From Nemertoderma westbladi (lineage: Eukaryota; Xenacoelomorpha; Nemertodermatida; Nemertodermatidae), in NCBI GenBank assembly GCA_032718475.1, contig JAUCBJ010009049.1:1-64000 (forward strand): a stretch of DNA of 64,000 bases. Reading direction: 5' to 3'. Below the pieces are notes generated by a model, which did not search any database, had not been told where the DNA came from, and worked only from the letters and a program-made list of their open reading frames with translations. The translations under genes and the position numbers were made by a program. Below are positions 50,516 through 62,599 of the stretch, one piece after another (the first letter of the stretch is position 1; every line of letters starts with the position of its first letter).

Positions 50516-51834
50516 CTAGCACAACCGTAGGTAGTATAGAACCCACAGACCAGATTACTGTAAACAGACACCCTACTATAGTAGATGAACCTGAAATAAT
50601 TAGGCCTGTTCTCGAAGCCACCCCTTTGGTGCTAGAGACACCTGTACTTCTAGAACCTACATTTAAATTCCCTTTACACAGCACCAAACTATCTGTGCCT
50701 AGAGGAACAGTTCCTGAAACAGTGTCGGTCTTGGACTCCGAGCGAAATATAAATAATATATCGCCCGTAGTCCCTCGTCTGCCCGCTACGACGTTGGCGG
50801 ATCCCGCTTCGGCGGTTAATTGGGTAGACGAGAGACGGCGGGGGATGGACATTCTCCTCGGAAAGATGGAGGAGAATCGAGTACGCTCCTCCCAACAAGT
50901 CCGAGAGTTAGAAGGGACTGTTCAACAGTTAAAAGGAACTGTAAAGGAAAGTAGGTTAGAGTTGCAAGAAGTGCAGCAAAGTATCGCATTAGAACGTGAT
51001 AAATTAGTCAATTTACAAAAAGGTATACCACTACCCCCTGTAACAATGTGTCAACCCGTTAGGTCTGAAGTATCCCATGCGCAAGGTGCGGAGCCTACAC
51101 GCATCTATACTGCTAGCAAAGTAGAAACTCCTGTAGTGAACCCTATTAAGGGTAATTATAGACCTGTTGACAATGATATCCCATCTAGACTGGATAATAA
51201 TCCGAGAAATTTATATACCGATAATTCTCTATTCAATAATACGATGGCTCAAGAAAGTTTTACGCGTCAAATGGCTAGAACCGAAGCCCGGCAAGCGGTA
51301 AAGGTTGGAGAGATCGCCAAGTTTAATGGAGATGAGATGAAATGGTTACCTTTTAATGAATATTACAAAGATAACATACAGGACTCTGTACTATCTAACG
51401 GAGAGAAACTTAGATTCCTTATTGAGTGCTTGGAAGGATCTCCCAAGTTAATGGCGTTAAAGTTTATTGAACATCCAGACGGATTAAGACAAGTTTGGGA
51501 CACACTAAACATCAGGTATGGTAATAGGAATAATATCGCTAAATATTTGTATGCAAAATTAGTAGCGCCCAGAAAGTTCATCAACAGTGGGATAATAGAG
51601 TTTTCCGATGAGATTCAAGAGATCTGTAGACAATTAGATTGGTTAGGTAAGTCTCATGAATACCAAAGTTCTATGGTCATTGGAGCTGTAGCTTCTACTT
51701 TACCGAAGGGTGGTGGGGTAGGCACACGCTGGGATAAGAAGGTACTATATATGATGGAACAACAACGACGGGACCCTACCATGGCTGATCTCATGTCATT
51801 CTTGGACGGAGAAGTGAAATTGCAACTCCTCTAG
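50516..51834 (+). pseudogene. Gag capsid-like region (element C2)
   Basis: Continues from the previous entry in a new frame; 402 codons from 50626. A coiled coil (RVRSSQQVRELEGTVQQLKG) precedes the DUF1759-like domain: VKVGEIAKFNGDEMKWLPFN, NGEKLRFLIECLEGSPKLMA, RYGNRNNIAKYLYAKLVAPR, EICRQLDWLGKSHEYQSS and PTMADLMSFLDGEVKLQLL. It ends at a TAG (51832) where C1 has a sense codon. Confidence 0.85.
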
Positions 51835-52581
51835 CAGTCCAGAGAGAAGACACTGGAAAACAAGGTAAGTGAGAAACCCCTTTCCCGGAGAAAAGTAACA
51901 CCAGTATGTTATACCGACGATGGCAAAAGCCAGACTTCTCAAGGAGAGGACAGCGGAAAAAACACTGACAGATCTTATTATGTCAATAAAATGCCTAAAG
52001 ACCAGGTAAGTAAATCCAAGTCTCGACCCAATGACAGAAGGGAACCGGTAAGAAAAACCCCTCCTATGTCTCCTAAGAGAATTCAGGTGAGAAAGTCTGA
52101 AGAAAGAACGAGTGTGCACAATGTCACCCAAAATAAGGTCAGTAACATCAAACCTAAATGTGTACTATGTGACGGGACTCACCGCTTGAATATGTGCGAT
52201 GAATTCTTAAAGAAATCATTAAAAGAGAGACGGGAAGTCATGTGGGATAAGCGGTTGTGTTACAATTGCCTCAGACAAGGACATCAACGGCGAACCTGTT
52301 ACTCTGACATAAGGTGTGCAAAGTGCGGTGCGAAGCATCACCTCTTGTTGCACACTGAATTCGAGCGAACCAACCCGAGTCAGGTAAGTGATTCCGAATT
52401 ACATGTCCAATTCAGTGATGTGAACGACACCGACCGAGGTTCTGAGATGGAAGGATTCTATACGGACAAGTTCTCCGACGAAAACGAATCCTGCTATATG
52501 ATAAATACCGCTGTGTATCGAGCGCTTATGTATGAAAAAAATACAGACAACGACCTTACCTTAACTACTTCGGATCAATAA
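51835..52581 (+). pseudogene. Gag zinc-knuckle region (element C2)
   Basis: A 196-codon frame (from 51991) with CVLCDGTHRLNMCDEF, then CYNCLRQGHQRRTC (canonical CX2CX4HX4C) and CAKCGAKHHLLLH. This three-part zinc cluster is the usual BEL/Pao nucleocapsid. An acidic stretch and a TAA at 52579 follow. C1 has lost the whole segment. Confidence 0.85.
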
Positions 52582-53043
52582 CAATCTTGGAAAGCGCCAA
52601 CTTCAAATGTAGGAATCCGAGAATTTCCTGTAGTCCAGTTGCGGGTCCACGGACCTCAGAAGAGCTATATAGTGAACGCCCTCCTCGACTCCGGTAGCAC
52701 AGGAACATTCATCGATAAAGAACTAGCCGAAGACATCTTTGCTGGACAACCCAAGTTCCGAACCAAGCTAAAAATGTCAGGAATCATGCAGGTTTGGAAA
52801 TCTACTGTAGCTGCCGACTATTATATAGGTGAGTTGTCCACTCCACAGGATAAACTAGGAGAATACAGTATAAGGTCAGTAAAAATGGTGGCAATAAAGA
52901 ACTTCGCTACCACCCAAGTGGAACCTTATAATTGGGACGAAGATGATCATGCCCAACAACTTAACATCACTAGATTCGACACCGATTATCCTGGAGTACA
53001 AATATTAATCGGTCAAAACGCGCATGAGGCGCTGAAGACATAA
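52582..53043 (+). pseudogene. Aspartic protease (element C2)
   Basis: The frame from 52639 reads VHGPQKSYIVNALLDSGSTG, with the D-S-G catalytic triplet, then TFIDKELAEDIFAGQPKF. It ends at a TAA (53041) absent from C1. It processes the polyprotein into mature enzymes in intact family members. Confidence 0.85.
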
Positions 53044-54272
53044 GAGAAACGACCTGCTCAACCGCAACCACTTCAGACCTATGCGGTAAGAACTAGAGTA
53101 GGTTGGTACCTTACTGGACCTTCCCGTAGAACACTCAGAGAAAGACTACCTCAAGATCGCGTCTGCCAAGTGAGTGAATGGGAAGATGATACTAGTGAGG
53201 AAGACGATCTAACTGAGGGAACTCCATACTCCTCAGATAACGATGACGTTCACCAACTTTTTGATGAGGAGAATACCATTGATCTCCTTAAGGAAAACGA
53301 GGCTTGGCAAAACCAAGTGAACCTATGTCAACTTCTCTATCCATCCGAAAGAGAAGCGTATAATGACAAGCTAAATGACGTCATTGAACGTTATAATGCC
53401 AAGACTCGGGATGAACATGCCGTACGATTCTTTATGCAAGAGGCGGTAGAGCCCAATTCCTACGATAAGGCCTTATCGGTGGAAGAGGAAAGGGCCAAGC
53501 AGATCCAAGAGACAACTACACGTTTCCTCAAAGATCAAGTTGGTATGAAATCGGTCTACCTTTCCGCAAGTGAGAACCGAAGTTCATCAATAACAGACCC
53601 TTGGCGGAGAAAAGAATTGCGCAACTCCATCGACACCTTACGGCAAATTCTTCAGCTAAAGAAATGTATCAAACACAGCTGAAGAAATTTATTAGTAAGG
53701 GATACGCGGAGAGAGTACCGGAAGAAACACCTGTAACTGAAAGAACGTATTACTTAACTCACCATTACGTTCCCAAACCCGGTAAACCACATGAAGTGAG
53801 AGTAGTGTTTGATGGCTCCGCTCTCTACATGGGCCAATCCCTTAACTCTGAATTGTTACCCGGACCCAACTTACTTCAATCCTTGTTGGGAATTCTTTTA
53901 AGATTAAGACAATATTCAATCGCTTTCGCCTCAGATATAGAAGGCATGTTCTTACAAGTTAAGGTGCTGGATAGGGATCGAGATAGCCTACGATTTCTAT
54001 GGTGGCCTGAAGGAGACCTCAACCAGAAACCGGTGGAGTACTGGATGACCATCCAGGCCTTTGGGATAATCTCAAGCCCTTCCAACGCCTGTTCAGTGGT
54101 GCGTACCACTGCGGATGACAACCGAGAAGCCTTCTCTAAGGAAGTGATTGACAACATCAAGCGGGACATATACATGTACGATAATCTGAAGTCCCTTCCA
54201 TCAGTTGAAGAAGCCATTGAGGTCGCTAAAGGAACGGTAGAGTGCTTAAAAAGAGGTGGATTTAGATTATAA
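53044..54272 (+). pseudogene. Pol N-terminal part and RT core (element C2), catalytic box changed
   Basis: The acidic spacer frame (53170-53540) shifts near 53539 into the 53601 frame: KKFISKGYAERVPEETPVTE, KPGKPHEVRVVFDGSALYMG, FASDIEGMFLQVK. The catalytic box is Y-M-Y-D in IYMYDNLKSLPS, where C1 has Y-M-D-D, so the first of the two metal-binding aspartates is lost. A further frame break occurs at ~54268. Confidence 0.88.
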
Positions 54273-57054
54273 ATTCACCAGCAATTCCCGTGAGTTTCTG
54301 GAGTCGATCCCTGCAGAAGATCGAGGGGCAAAAGATCTAGATTTGATCAAGGATGATCTTCTAGAAACCAAGACACTCGGCTTGAAATGGGACACAGAGA
54401 GAGATATCCTGTTTTTCCAACTAAAACAGCGAGATAATCCAGTTCGAACCAAACGGATTTGTTTGAGTATACTGAGCACTTATTTTGATCCATTGGGATT
54501 TATTAGCCCAGTTATATTGATTGCTCGAAGTTTGGTACAACAAATGTGGCTTGAAAACCACTCATGGGACGATCCACTTAAGGGAGAATTATTAAAGAAG
54601 TGGATGAAATGGGAAGATTCTCTGCCAGCCATCGAGGATTTTATAATTTCCCGTTCATATTTTGGTCATGTTCTCCCTACGTATTCCTATCAACTCCATG
54701 TGTTTGGAGACGCCAGCGATATGGGAATAGGTATAGTAGCCTACCTGAGAGTGGAAACTCCGGATGGAATCAAAGTCGCCTTGGTTACCTCTAAGGCATT
54801 AATCAACAACAAGTTGAAAGTTCCTCGAGCGGAGTTAAAGGCGGCGCTATACACTACAGCCATCGGCCGGAATGTAACCGAACAGATCGATTATCCATTA
54901 GAGAAAACTGTCTATTGGACCGACGCTTTACTCGTGTTAGAGTATATAACCAATGAAGTCTGTCAGTTCAGCGTCTTCGTTACCAACAGAGTAGCCATCA
55001 TACTTAGTCGCACGACGATGGATCAATGGAGACATTGCCCCGGAACGATTAATCCAGCAGACATCGCCTCCAGGGGAGCGACTCCAAAAGAATTGGTAAA
55101 TACTCCCGAATGGTTAGGTGGACCCGACTTCCTCTACAGAGAAGAAGAAGAATGGCCTCCCCATCTCACAACAGCAGAGATTAGACAGGCCAAGGGAGCG
55201 GAGAAAGTTAAACCTAAAACTCGAGCGAGTAAATCGAAATTATTTAAACCTGCGGTTGATCTATCTGTATTATTTACTTCCGGAGGTGATGCTTTGGATC
55301 AGAAACCCCCTGCCACGAATAAAGAAGTCTTGGAAATCCGTGACAAGGATTGGAAATCTGGAATACCAGATATCTCACAAGGACTCTCACCTCTCCTGCA
55401 GAGAGCGATCCATCACTACAGTTCCTGGAATCGGCTCTGTAAAGCCGTCATATATTTAAAGCGATGTTTTCATCATCATTACTCCAGGACAAAGACCAAT
55501 AGTGATGATGCTCCATCGACATCTGCACGAGTCCATGTTGTTAAAGATCTTCCCAAATACAAGATATCCGACAGGTTTCTAAAGGAGAAGATCAGTTACC
55601 AGGAGCATGATGAAACCAACAAACAGATGCTAAAACTCCTACAATGCTATGAGGATTCCGATAAGTATTTCCTGTTGTTGAGAAATCCGCAGATGCGCTT
55701 AAGGGATCGCTTCTCTAGTACAATGATAGATGGGTTAATACGTGTGGGAGGAAGGCTTACTAACGCCCCATTATCCTTTGACACTAAGTTTCCCATACTC
55801 ATTAGAAATCTTGATATACAAATCAAGATGATTGTAGATGTTCATGGTAAACTGTACCATGCTGGTAGAGAACGAGTTCTTAGCGAAATTCGAACTCGCT
55901 ACTATTTTTATAAACCCCGCAGAGCTCTGAACCAAGTTCTTAGGAACTGCATACCCTGTAGGAAAGCATTCAGTAGGCCTTTAACACAGCGAGAGGCAGA
56001 ATTACCTAGGGAACGAGTAAGCTTCTATGAACCACCCTTTACTAATACCGGTGTGGATTTATTTGGCCCTATTGAAGTATATCGTGCCCGGACTATAGTC
56101 AAGAGATGGTGTGTCATCTTCGTTTGTATGACTTGTAGAGCTATCCATCTCGTTATGGTAAACGATCTATCTACCAACAGCTTCGTGTTAAGTTTACGAC
56201 GACAGATCGCTCGCTTCGGAACTAGTAACACGATGAGATCGGATAAAGGAACGAACTTCATTGGCGCCAACAACGAAATTCAAGCTTACGTAAAGGACTG
56301 GAACCAAAGACAGGTGGACAACCAGCTAAAGGTAACAGCGTCTAGCTGGACCTTCAACGCCGCCGACGCCCCTTGGTGGGGAGGAACTTGGGAGAGATTG
56401 ATTAGGAGCGTGAAGACTGCATTCCACTTTATAGTGCCGTGTCGCGCTTATCTCACCGACGAACTATTACAGACGTTAATGGAGGAAATCGCCGCCTATC
56501 TCAACGAAAGACCGCTTATGCCAGTCTCTTCAAGTCCTGATTCCCTGGAAGCGCTAACACCCGCGCACTTTCTACTGAAGAAACCCGTAGCCATGCTCCC
56601 ACGATCGGAGATCACAGACGGAGACGAGTACTGCCGTCAAACCTGGCAACTTATGCAGTTGCTATCCCGTCGTTTCGCTGACCATTTCGAGAAACATTAT
56701 CTGCCCACTCTACAACTTCGAACTAAGTGGTTTGCGCAGCAAGAAAACGTCAGCGCTGGAGACATGGTGCTTATTGTGGACCCCGATCTCCCACGTAAGC
56801 GATGGCAAACAGGTTGTATCATCAAGACACATATCTCGAGCGATGGTTTGGTGCGATCGGTAGAACTTGTCGTCATGCGGCGTAACTTTAAGAAACCGGG
56901 GATAGTCTTTGAGACTCAACAGCTCAACCACCCAGTGGGTCGTTTATGTTTACTGGAAAGAGACAGAGAGCTCTCCGGAAACTATGGAAGGCAAGAAACT
57001 CTTCCCACGACCACCTCCCTAATCCAACCAACATCTAGGGGCTCCCCAACTTAA
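54256..57054 (+). CDS. RT C-terminal part, RNase H and integrase (element C2)
   Basis: A 932-codon open frame. It starts within RT (FTSNSREFLESIPAEDRGAK), passes LSTYFDPLGFISPVILIARS, then RNase H (LHVFGDASDMGIGIVAY, PRAELKAALYTTA, WTDALLVLEYITNE, CPGTINPADIASRG). The integrase has an HHCC domain (HGKLYHAGRERVLSEIRTRY to CIPCRKAF), a core with TGVDLFGP (D), RSDKGTNFIGA (D) and WGGTWERLIRS (E), and a DUF5641-like tail (AGDMVLIVDPDLPRKRWQTG). The catalytic triad is complete. The first codons shown may be out of the true frame because of the upstream frame break. Confidence 0.9.
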   Translation: MDLDYKFTSNSREFLESIPAEDRGAKDLDLIKDDLLETKTLGLKWDTERDILFFQLKQRDNPVRTKRICLSILSTYFDPLGFISPVILIARSLVQQMWLENHSWDDPLKGELLKKWMKWEDSLPAIEDFIISRSYFGHVLPTYSYQLHVFGDASDMGIGIVAYLRVETPDGIKVALVTSKALINNKLKVPRAELKAALYTTAIGRNVTEQIDYPLEKTVYWTDALLVLEYITNEVCQFSVFVTNRVAIILSRTTMDQWRHCPGTINPADIASRGATPKELVNTPEWLGGPDFLYREEEEWPPHLTTAEIRQAKGAEKVKPKTRASKSKLFKPAVDLSVLFTSGGDALDQKPPATNKEVLEIRDKDWKSGIPDISQGLSPLLQRAIHHYSSWNRLCKAVIYLKRCFHHHYSRTKTNSDDAPSTSARVHVVKDLPKYKISDRFLKEKISYQEHDETNKQMLKLLQCYEDSDKYFLLLRNPQMRLRDRFSSTMIDGLIRVGGRLTNAPLSFDTKFPILIRNLDIQIKMIVDVHGKLYHAGRERVLSEIRTRYYFYKPRRALNQVLRNCIPCRKAFSRPLTQREAELPRERVSFYEPPFTNTGVDLFGPIEVYRARTIVKRWCVIFVCMTCRAIHLVMVNDLSTNSFVLSLRRQIARFGTSNTMRSDKGTNFIGANNEIQAYVKDWNQRQVDNQLKVTASSWTFNAADAPWWGGTWERLIRSVKTAFHFIVPCRAYLTDELLQTLMEEIAAYLNERPLMPVSSSPDSLEALTPAHFLLKKPVAMLPRSEITDGDEYCRQTWQLMQLLSRRFADHFEKHYLPTLQLRTKWFAQQENVSAGDMVLIVDPDLPRKRWQTGCIIKTHISSDGLVRSVELVVMRRNFKKPGIVFETQQLNHPVGRLCLLERDRELSGNYGRQETLPTTTSLIQPTSRGSPT

Positions 57055-58711
57055 TATCGTTCGGAGTGGGCGTGTGACTCTATTATTTTATATTATTTTA
57101 TTATTTTTATATTTCTGTATGTATTACTATGTAATTTTATTATAATCGTTTTCTTTAATTTTTATTTTAAGTAGAATATTATTAGTGATTATTTAGTAGA
57201 ATAGTGCAATATATTCGCGTTTATTGCGTACGTAATTACTTATATATTATATCTTTAGTGTGACGGCGAGAAACAATTATTTTTCTCTTTCCTTACTGTC
57301 TGTATTATATTATAAATACGTGACTACAGTAAGATGAAATGTCCGTACTTATTAAAGTACAATAAAGCCACTACTATATTCAAGTATTATTGGTAGGCAG
57401 AGTATTAGGAATGCAAAGTTCAGATCCTCGTGTCTCGGCTAAACCAAGCTCTGGGTAGACCTTGGAAACGACTTGCCTCTTCACACTGACATTGCTCCGT
57501 GCGATATTGCTCTCATACCATATATAATAATACATATAGTAGCGTGATGTCCCTATAACAGTAGCGTAAAACGCACATAAATCTGTTAAACCTTTGACCA
57601 TCTGTAATTCTAGTCGATTAAGATATCGCGGCACCCACCGATATACTTGAAAGACAAATTCTAGAATCAGTGGTTAACGTCCCCAGACTAGTTCTGGAAT
57701 AAATCGGTGCCCATCTCAAATATTAATTATTTAATATTTACAAATCTATAACTAAAATCTGTAAAATTCAGATCCTTTAACAATTCTGGTCGATTAAGAT
57801 ATCGTAGCACTTACCGATACTCTTAAAAAGACAATTTTCATAGAATTAAGGATCTCGTGTCCCCAGACATGTTCTGGAATCAAATCGTGTCAATTTTACT
57901 ATTAAATAATAAAATTCACGGGAATAAATTTAAATTCATACCTTTCAATGAATTTAATAAATTGCCATTTTTACGCAATTTATAACATTCCCAAAATTCC
58001 ATTAATTAATAGACCACGGGAGTGGAGATTTATCTTATCATGCGCATTAGTGTGCGAGAATCTCCCAAACATAGTCAATAGCCGATAAAATTCATAAAGT
58101 CATGTATAAAACGGGATATTGACCATTAAATAATTACTATTAAATAACATCCCAGATCTGTATGCATTGGAATTACCCTAATTCTACCGCTAGCTTTGCA
58201 TAATGTCACCATAGCAACAACCACGCTAGAATTAGAATTGAGTTAAAAGAACAATAGAAAGCTTGTCCCATTGAATAGCATAGGGAATAAATAGCGCAGT
58301 GCTAGTATCCAAGGATACATAATAATACAGTGACATTCTGAAAGGCACTGACTAATGGACAAATGGCCCGAATGTGCGTAGTTTGTGACAGTTGTGTGGT
58401 ATTTGTGAGTTTATAGGTGAATGTTACTGCTAAAGTGTGTTTACAGTAGCTAGTCGCAATCGTGAAAGTAGCCCTAACTCTCCAAGGATAACCTGAAGTA
58501 CATCTAAGCCTTTGGGACGGACAGTGGAGTGACTTGTGCCAGTTATCGTTGTCGTTGTGCGGCTACGTCGTTGGCGAAAGTACAGCGACAGCGGTACATC
58601 GGCGCTGAGAATCTCACACTGTCCGGGGGCAAAAGCGGGGTAGGCAGCGACGCCCGCTCGCCTAATATATACATAAACTCATTATAATATTGGTGAACTC
58701 TTATAGCAGAT
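57055..58711 (+). other. Inter-ORF region, pol to ORF3 (element C2)
   Basis: About 1.65 kb without a gene. Two diverged ~185-bp units (GTCGATTAAGATATCG...GTCCCCAGAC...TTCTGGAAT) lie at ~57605-57715 and ~57785-57900. It ends with an acceptor-like CTCTTATAGCAG at 58698-58709, two bases before the ORF3 start codon, which suggests that ORF3 is made from a spliced transcript. Confidence 0.65.
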
Positions 58712-60601
58712 ATGACTGAGTTGATAGAAGATGATCTTGGTATTAGGGAGCGATATACTCTACCTTTACAAGCGTTTGTCGATAGCTTGATACGCGGCGA
58801 CGCTGATCCAACTACTACGGAGGACGATGGTCGTTATATCGAACCGCCAATGTCCCAGGAGCAACTTACGCGGGAATAGGATTATAGAAGGTTCACCGCT
58901 CGCTATACGCGTCGTAATGGTACGTATATGGACTTCTTAACTACTGGTCATCCTATCGATTTACACGATACAGACGATATAGACACCGAAAGGGAAATGG
59001 TTTTATTTAAATATCATACCCAGCGGAGTCGAAACGATAAATCAAGAATAGAACACGAGAACTCTATTCGAAATAGACTCGAGAGGGAAGACGTTGAAGA
59101 ACCGGATAAACGTAGCGACTTTAACGATTATCTAGAATTCCTGAGAGAGACCTATCTCAATATTGCCAGCCAACAAAACCTCGAAACTCGATATCCTCAA
59201 GGTATACATCCAGATCCTATGATGGAACTCAAACGGCTCTATTTTACGATGATGTATCTTACCGCCGATCGACCGCTACCTGTCGTTCCAGATAGCTTCG
59301 AACAGATGGAGGAATATTGTAAAACTGGAGAGCGATCACCCGCGTTTCCCCTTCAAGACGTGCGTCTTTGGTATTACTGCGACGAATGCCCTAGACCTAA
59401 TCAGCAAATCGAAAGGCATAAACATCCGCGGAGACGTTGCGCTAAACACAGTTTTACGCGATATACTTATGGGAGTTTCGAGCGAAACCTTTTCGATGTA
59501 TCACCTACGGTCGCACGCCTTAAACGATCTTTGAATAAACCCATGATCAGAGTTCCGGAATACTTGGTCAAACCTCCTCATTCCCAAGTGAGACCTCAAA
59601 CTTTCGATCCTAATAGTATTACGGATCCTCCCGAACTGTACTCACTGTTCAAAGATCTAGTGTTACCCGAACAGTTGATTGGTGGCACTCCGGTAGTGGG
59701 TTCGTTAGATATTCGCCAACCCTACCTAGCTGGACTAGGACGCGGTCATCTAATATCACCGTTTAACCCATACAACCGTCCTGGCCTCCCTCCGATCCAA
59801 CCTGTTGCGGAAGTCGAAGAGAGCGTGATACGAAATGCATTGGACGCTATTCGGCAGAAAATCGGAAAGGGAACTTACAATTGCTTGGAAAAACGTAAAT
59901 TGCAACAACAAGTCCAAGCAGTGAAAGAACTAGCTTTACCCCAGTTTGATAGAGAAATACAAAATCTAGAGGAGGACATCGAACGTGGACGCACCTACTC
60001 TTTACAGAAATTCCTGGACGAGCGCTTGCAACAACAAGCGGAGGAAAATCAGCTTGAGGAGAGACATATAGAACTGAATGAGAGGGAAGAAGCAGCTTTA
60101 GCCCAGCCAGAAGCTCAAATTCTCATGACGGATCTCTATTCTAAAACGATCCTCCACCCCTCGATGGTTCCTCATTTCAGAGACAAGCTCTTTGCTACGG
60201 TACAGCCTCAACCGGTTAATACCGATCTTAGATCTCAAGAGCTTATTGCGGACGCTCCCATGTTACAACGTCCACCCATCGAAGCCGCTCGTGTCGATGG
60301 TGTACTCGTTGAACCTCCGTACAATAGAGCGGATCTTGTCTGTCGCATGGTGCACGATGTTAACATACGCGCTAGACCTTTACCGGACTCATTTTATGGA
60401 ATTAAGGATCACCCTTATTACGTCAACTTAACACAATATTACATGGTAAAACCGGAAGATCCTATGCATAGTCTGAGGTTTCTACCATTAATAAATCCTC
60501 TCGATCTTGTCGAACTCAAACAACTGCAGAAACATCTGGATCAGTTAGTTAAAATAAACTCATTTCGAAAACCGTATAATATTTCTAGAATAGAGAAATA
60601 A
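58712..60601 (+). pseudogene. ORF3 N-terminal part (element C2)
   Basis: The frame starts at ATG 58712 (MTELIEDDLGIRERYTLPLQ) directly behind a splice-acceptor-like site and has an in-frame TAG at 58877. It is then open from 58928 to a TAA at 60599. A CX2C...CX2H finger (CDEC and CAKH) lies at 59378-59449 and is conserved in element B. A coiled-coil-like block follows (KRKLQQQVQAVKELALPQFD, LQQQAEENQLEERHIELNER), then RPPIEAARVDGVLVEPPYNR and YGIKDHPYYVNLTQYYMVKP, also conserved in C1. No signal peptide is seen. The function of this part is unknown. Confidence 0.75.
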
Positions 60602-62599
60602 ATAATACCTCCGTATAATCTTGATGGATTCATTAAAACTCGATTAGTGCACTGGAATCTTGACGTGTTATTCGAGGAGGAAAGAATAAAACGATATGGA
60701 GATGTGGAAACCTATACTACACAATGCTTAAAGTATAGAGACTTACCCAATGCTAGCGAATGCGCTACTTTGTGACATCCAGTGGGAATGACTCTCGAAA
60801 ACGCCACTAAGGAATGGAACGAGACTCTTAACGTTATCGAGATGTATGGCGTTGTTACTTATGACAACGAAGGTAGCGTTCCAGCTGGAGAACTAGGAAC
60901 TACGCAAATGATACACATACGAGGACTCGCTGGTTCTACCCACGTATTCACGCGAGCGTGTTCCGACGTGATTGATTATTCTTTTGAAACTCTTACAGAG
61001 ACACAAAAGAAACTCCGACATGGACAATTCGAGCTCGCGCAGCGTTATGTCAACAACACTGAGCGCAAACCAGCCATGGGTATCGATGGATCAATGTTAC
61101 CTCAACCCGTACTCGAAATGTTGTTTAACGAAAGAATCCTGAAAATCGGCTCAGCTGTTTATGGAGATCTCCAAAACGACTTTCGGAATATGGAAAACAT
61201 TCCATACCCTTTCGTTGATACTCAGCTGATTGCTCCTTGGGCCAAAGGCCGAGGTTTCTTTCGCACGATGTATGCCAATACACCCAGCGGCATTACTAAA
61301 GTACAACGGACCTCCATCGGACATCTTGCCTTTCAAGAATATGGATGGAATTTCAAAGTTGGAAATCCTATCAATTACCAGCAAGTATATGGAGATCATT
61401 ACTCTCGTTTGTATTTTGATGGACCATTAACTGCGCCTGGTGCCGTAAATAGCTTTATGAGTGTTCCACTTCGCCCTTCCTTAGCTATATACACGATCTT
61501 TGAGAACGCAGCACTTGCCGGTTGGCTAGTCGATGTGTGCAGTCGTACCATACGCGCCCATCCATTAATACTTGGAACCAAACTCGCCAAATTTATACGT
61601 TTCGAATGTTTCCGGCGCTTTCTGACTCCGTTCCGTAACGTCAATAGTCAGTTCAAGGACCGCGCGCTGACCAAACTCAGTCTGAGAGACTCAGCTGCGG
61701 AGAAACTGAGTAGCGCTGGATTTGCCATTTTTCAAGACGTTTGTATACAGAACTTACATTCATCTGTTATACAAAGACCCCGAATACCTACAGGTTATTC
61801 TGTCGTAGAAGTCCAGACAGTGGGTCCACTTACTGAGACAGACGCTCCCACATCAACTATGCAGTTGGAGGATGAGCCAGTATGCTTGGAATCAGAAGCG
61901 ATTCAGCCTACAGCTTCCCGGAGCAGCAATAATGATTACGTCTTAGAGTGGTATCAAGGTCCACAACGTCTCACAGCGTACGATTATCGACACGCGAACT
62001 ATGTTTCTCGAAAACGTTGTCGATTATGCGCATCGAGAGACCACTTCACCCCTCTAGACTCAGACGTACCCTGCTCCTATTTCCTCGAACAACTGATGAT
62101 GGAAATATATTGTGCGTATTGCAGACTTAATAACTCTCATATTTTTGACGTCTGCCCACAATTTATGACTCAATGTCACTACTGTCAACTTAAAGGACAT
62201 GACAGTTACAATTGTCCCTTTAATCGCGATTTAGAGAGCGTAGACGAGATGATCACATTGCGATACATCCGAGCTTGGGAAGCGAACGCGGATTTACATT
62301 GCGAATCCCGACATCGCTATTACCCTGGATGCGCTTACGAGGGAGTTTACGCGTTCCATCCTTATCTATTCGCGTCGATTGAACAGAAAACACGCGTACC
62401 GAGTTATGAGTTGATGAAGCGTGTTGGTGAATGTATTTCCACCAAGTTTGTTAGAAAATACCTTAGAAACGTTAACCCTAATGATATAACCTCATATCAC
62501 TTGATCAATTTTATCCGTCAAGACCCTGAGTATGGCGATATCTTTGTGAACTCGCACCCTGAACTACAGGAAGTATCTCGGCGACCCTATGAATATTGA
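60602..62599 (+). pseudogene. ORF3 exonuclease-like domain and zinc knuckles (element C2)
   Basis: Same frame as the previous entry, with a TGA at 60773 (C1 has a sense codon). From 60782 it is open for 605 codons. The exonuclease-like block has VVTYDNEGSV (Asp 60863, Glu 60869), the strand pair MIHIRGLAGSTHVFTR, LPQPVLEMLFNERILKIGSA to YGDLQ (Asp 61166), FVDTQLIAPWA, and AIYTIFENAAL with Glu at 61502 where DEDD enzymes have Asp. Zinc motifs: CRLC (degenerate), CAYCRLNNSHIFDVC (CX2CX5HX4C) and CHYCQLKGHDSYNC (CX2CX4HX4C) at ~62015-62217. The order of domains is as in element B. The 3'-5' exonuclease fold is an inference and activity is uncertain. Confidence 0.75.
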
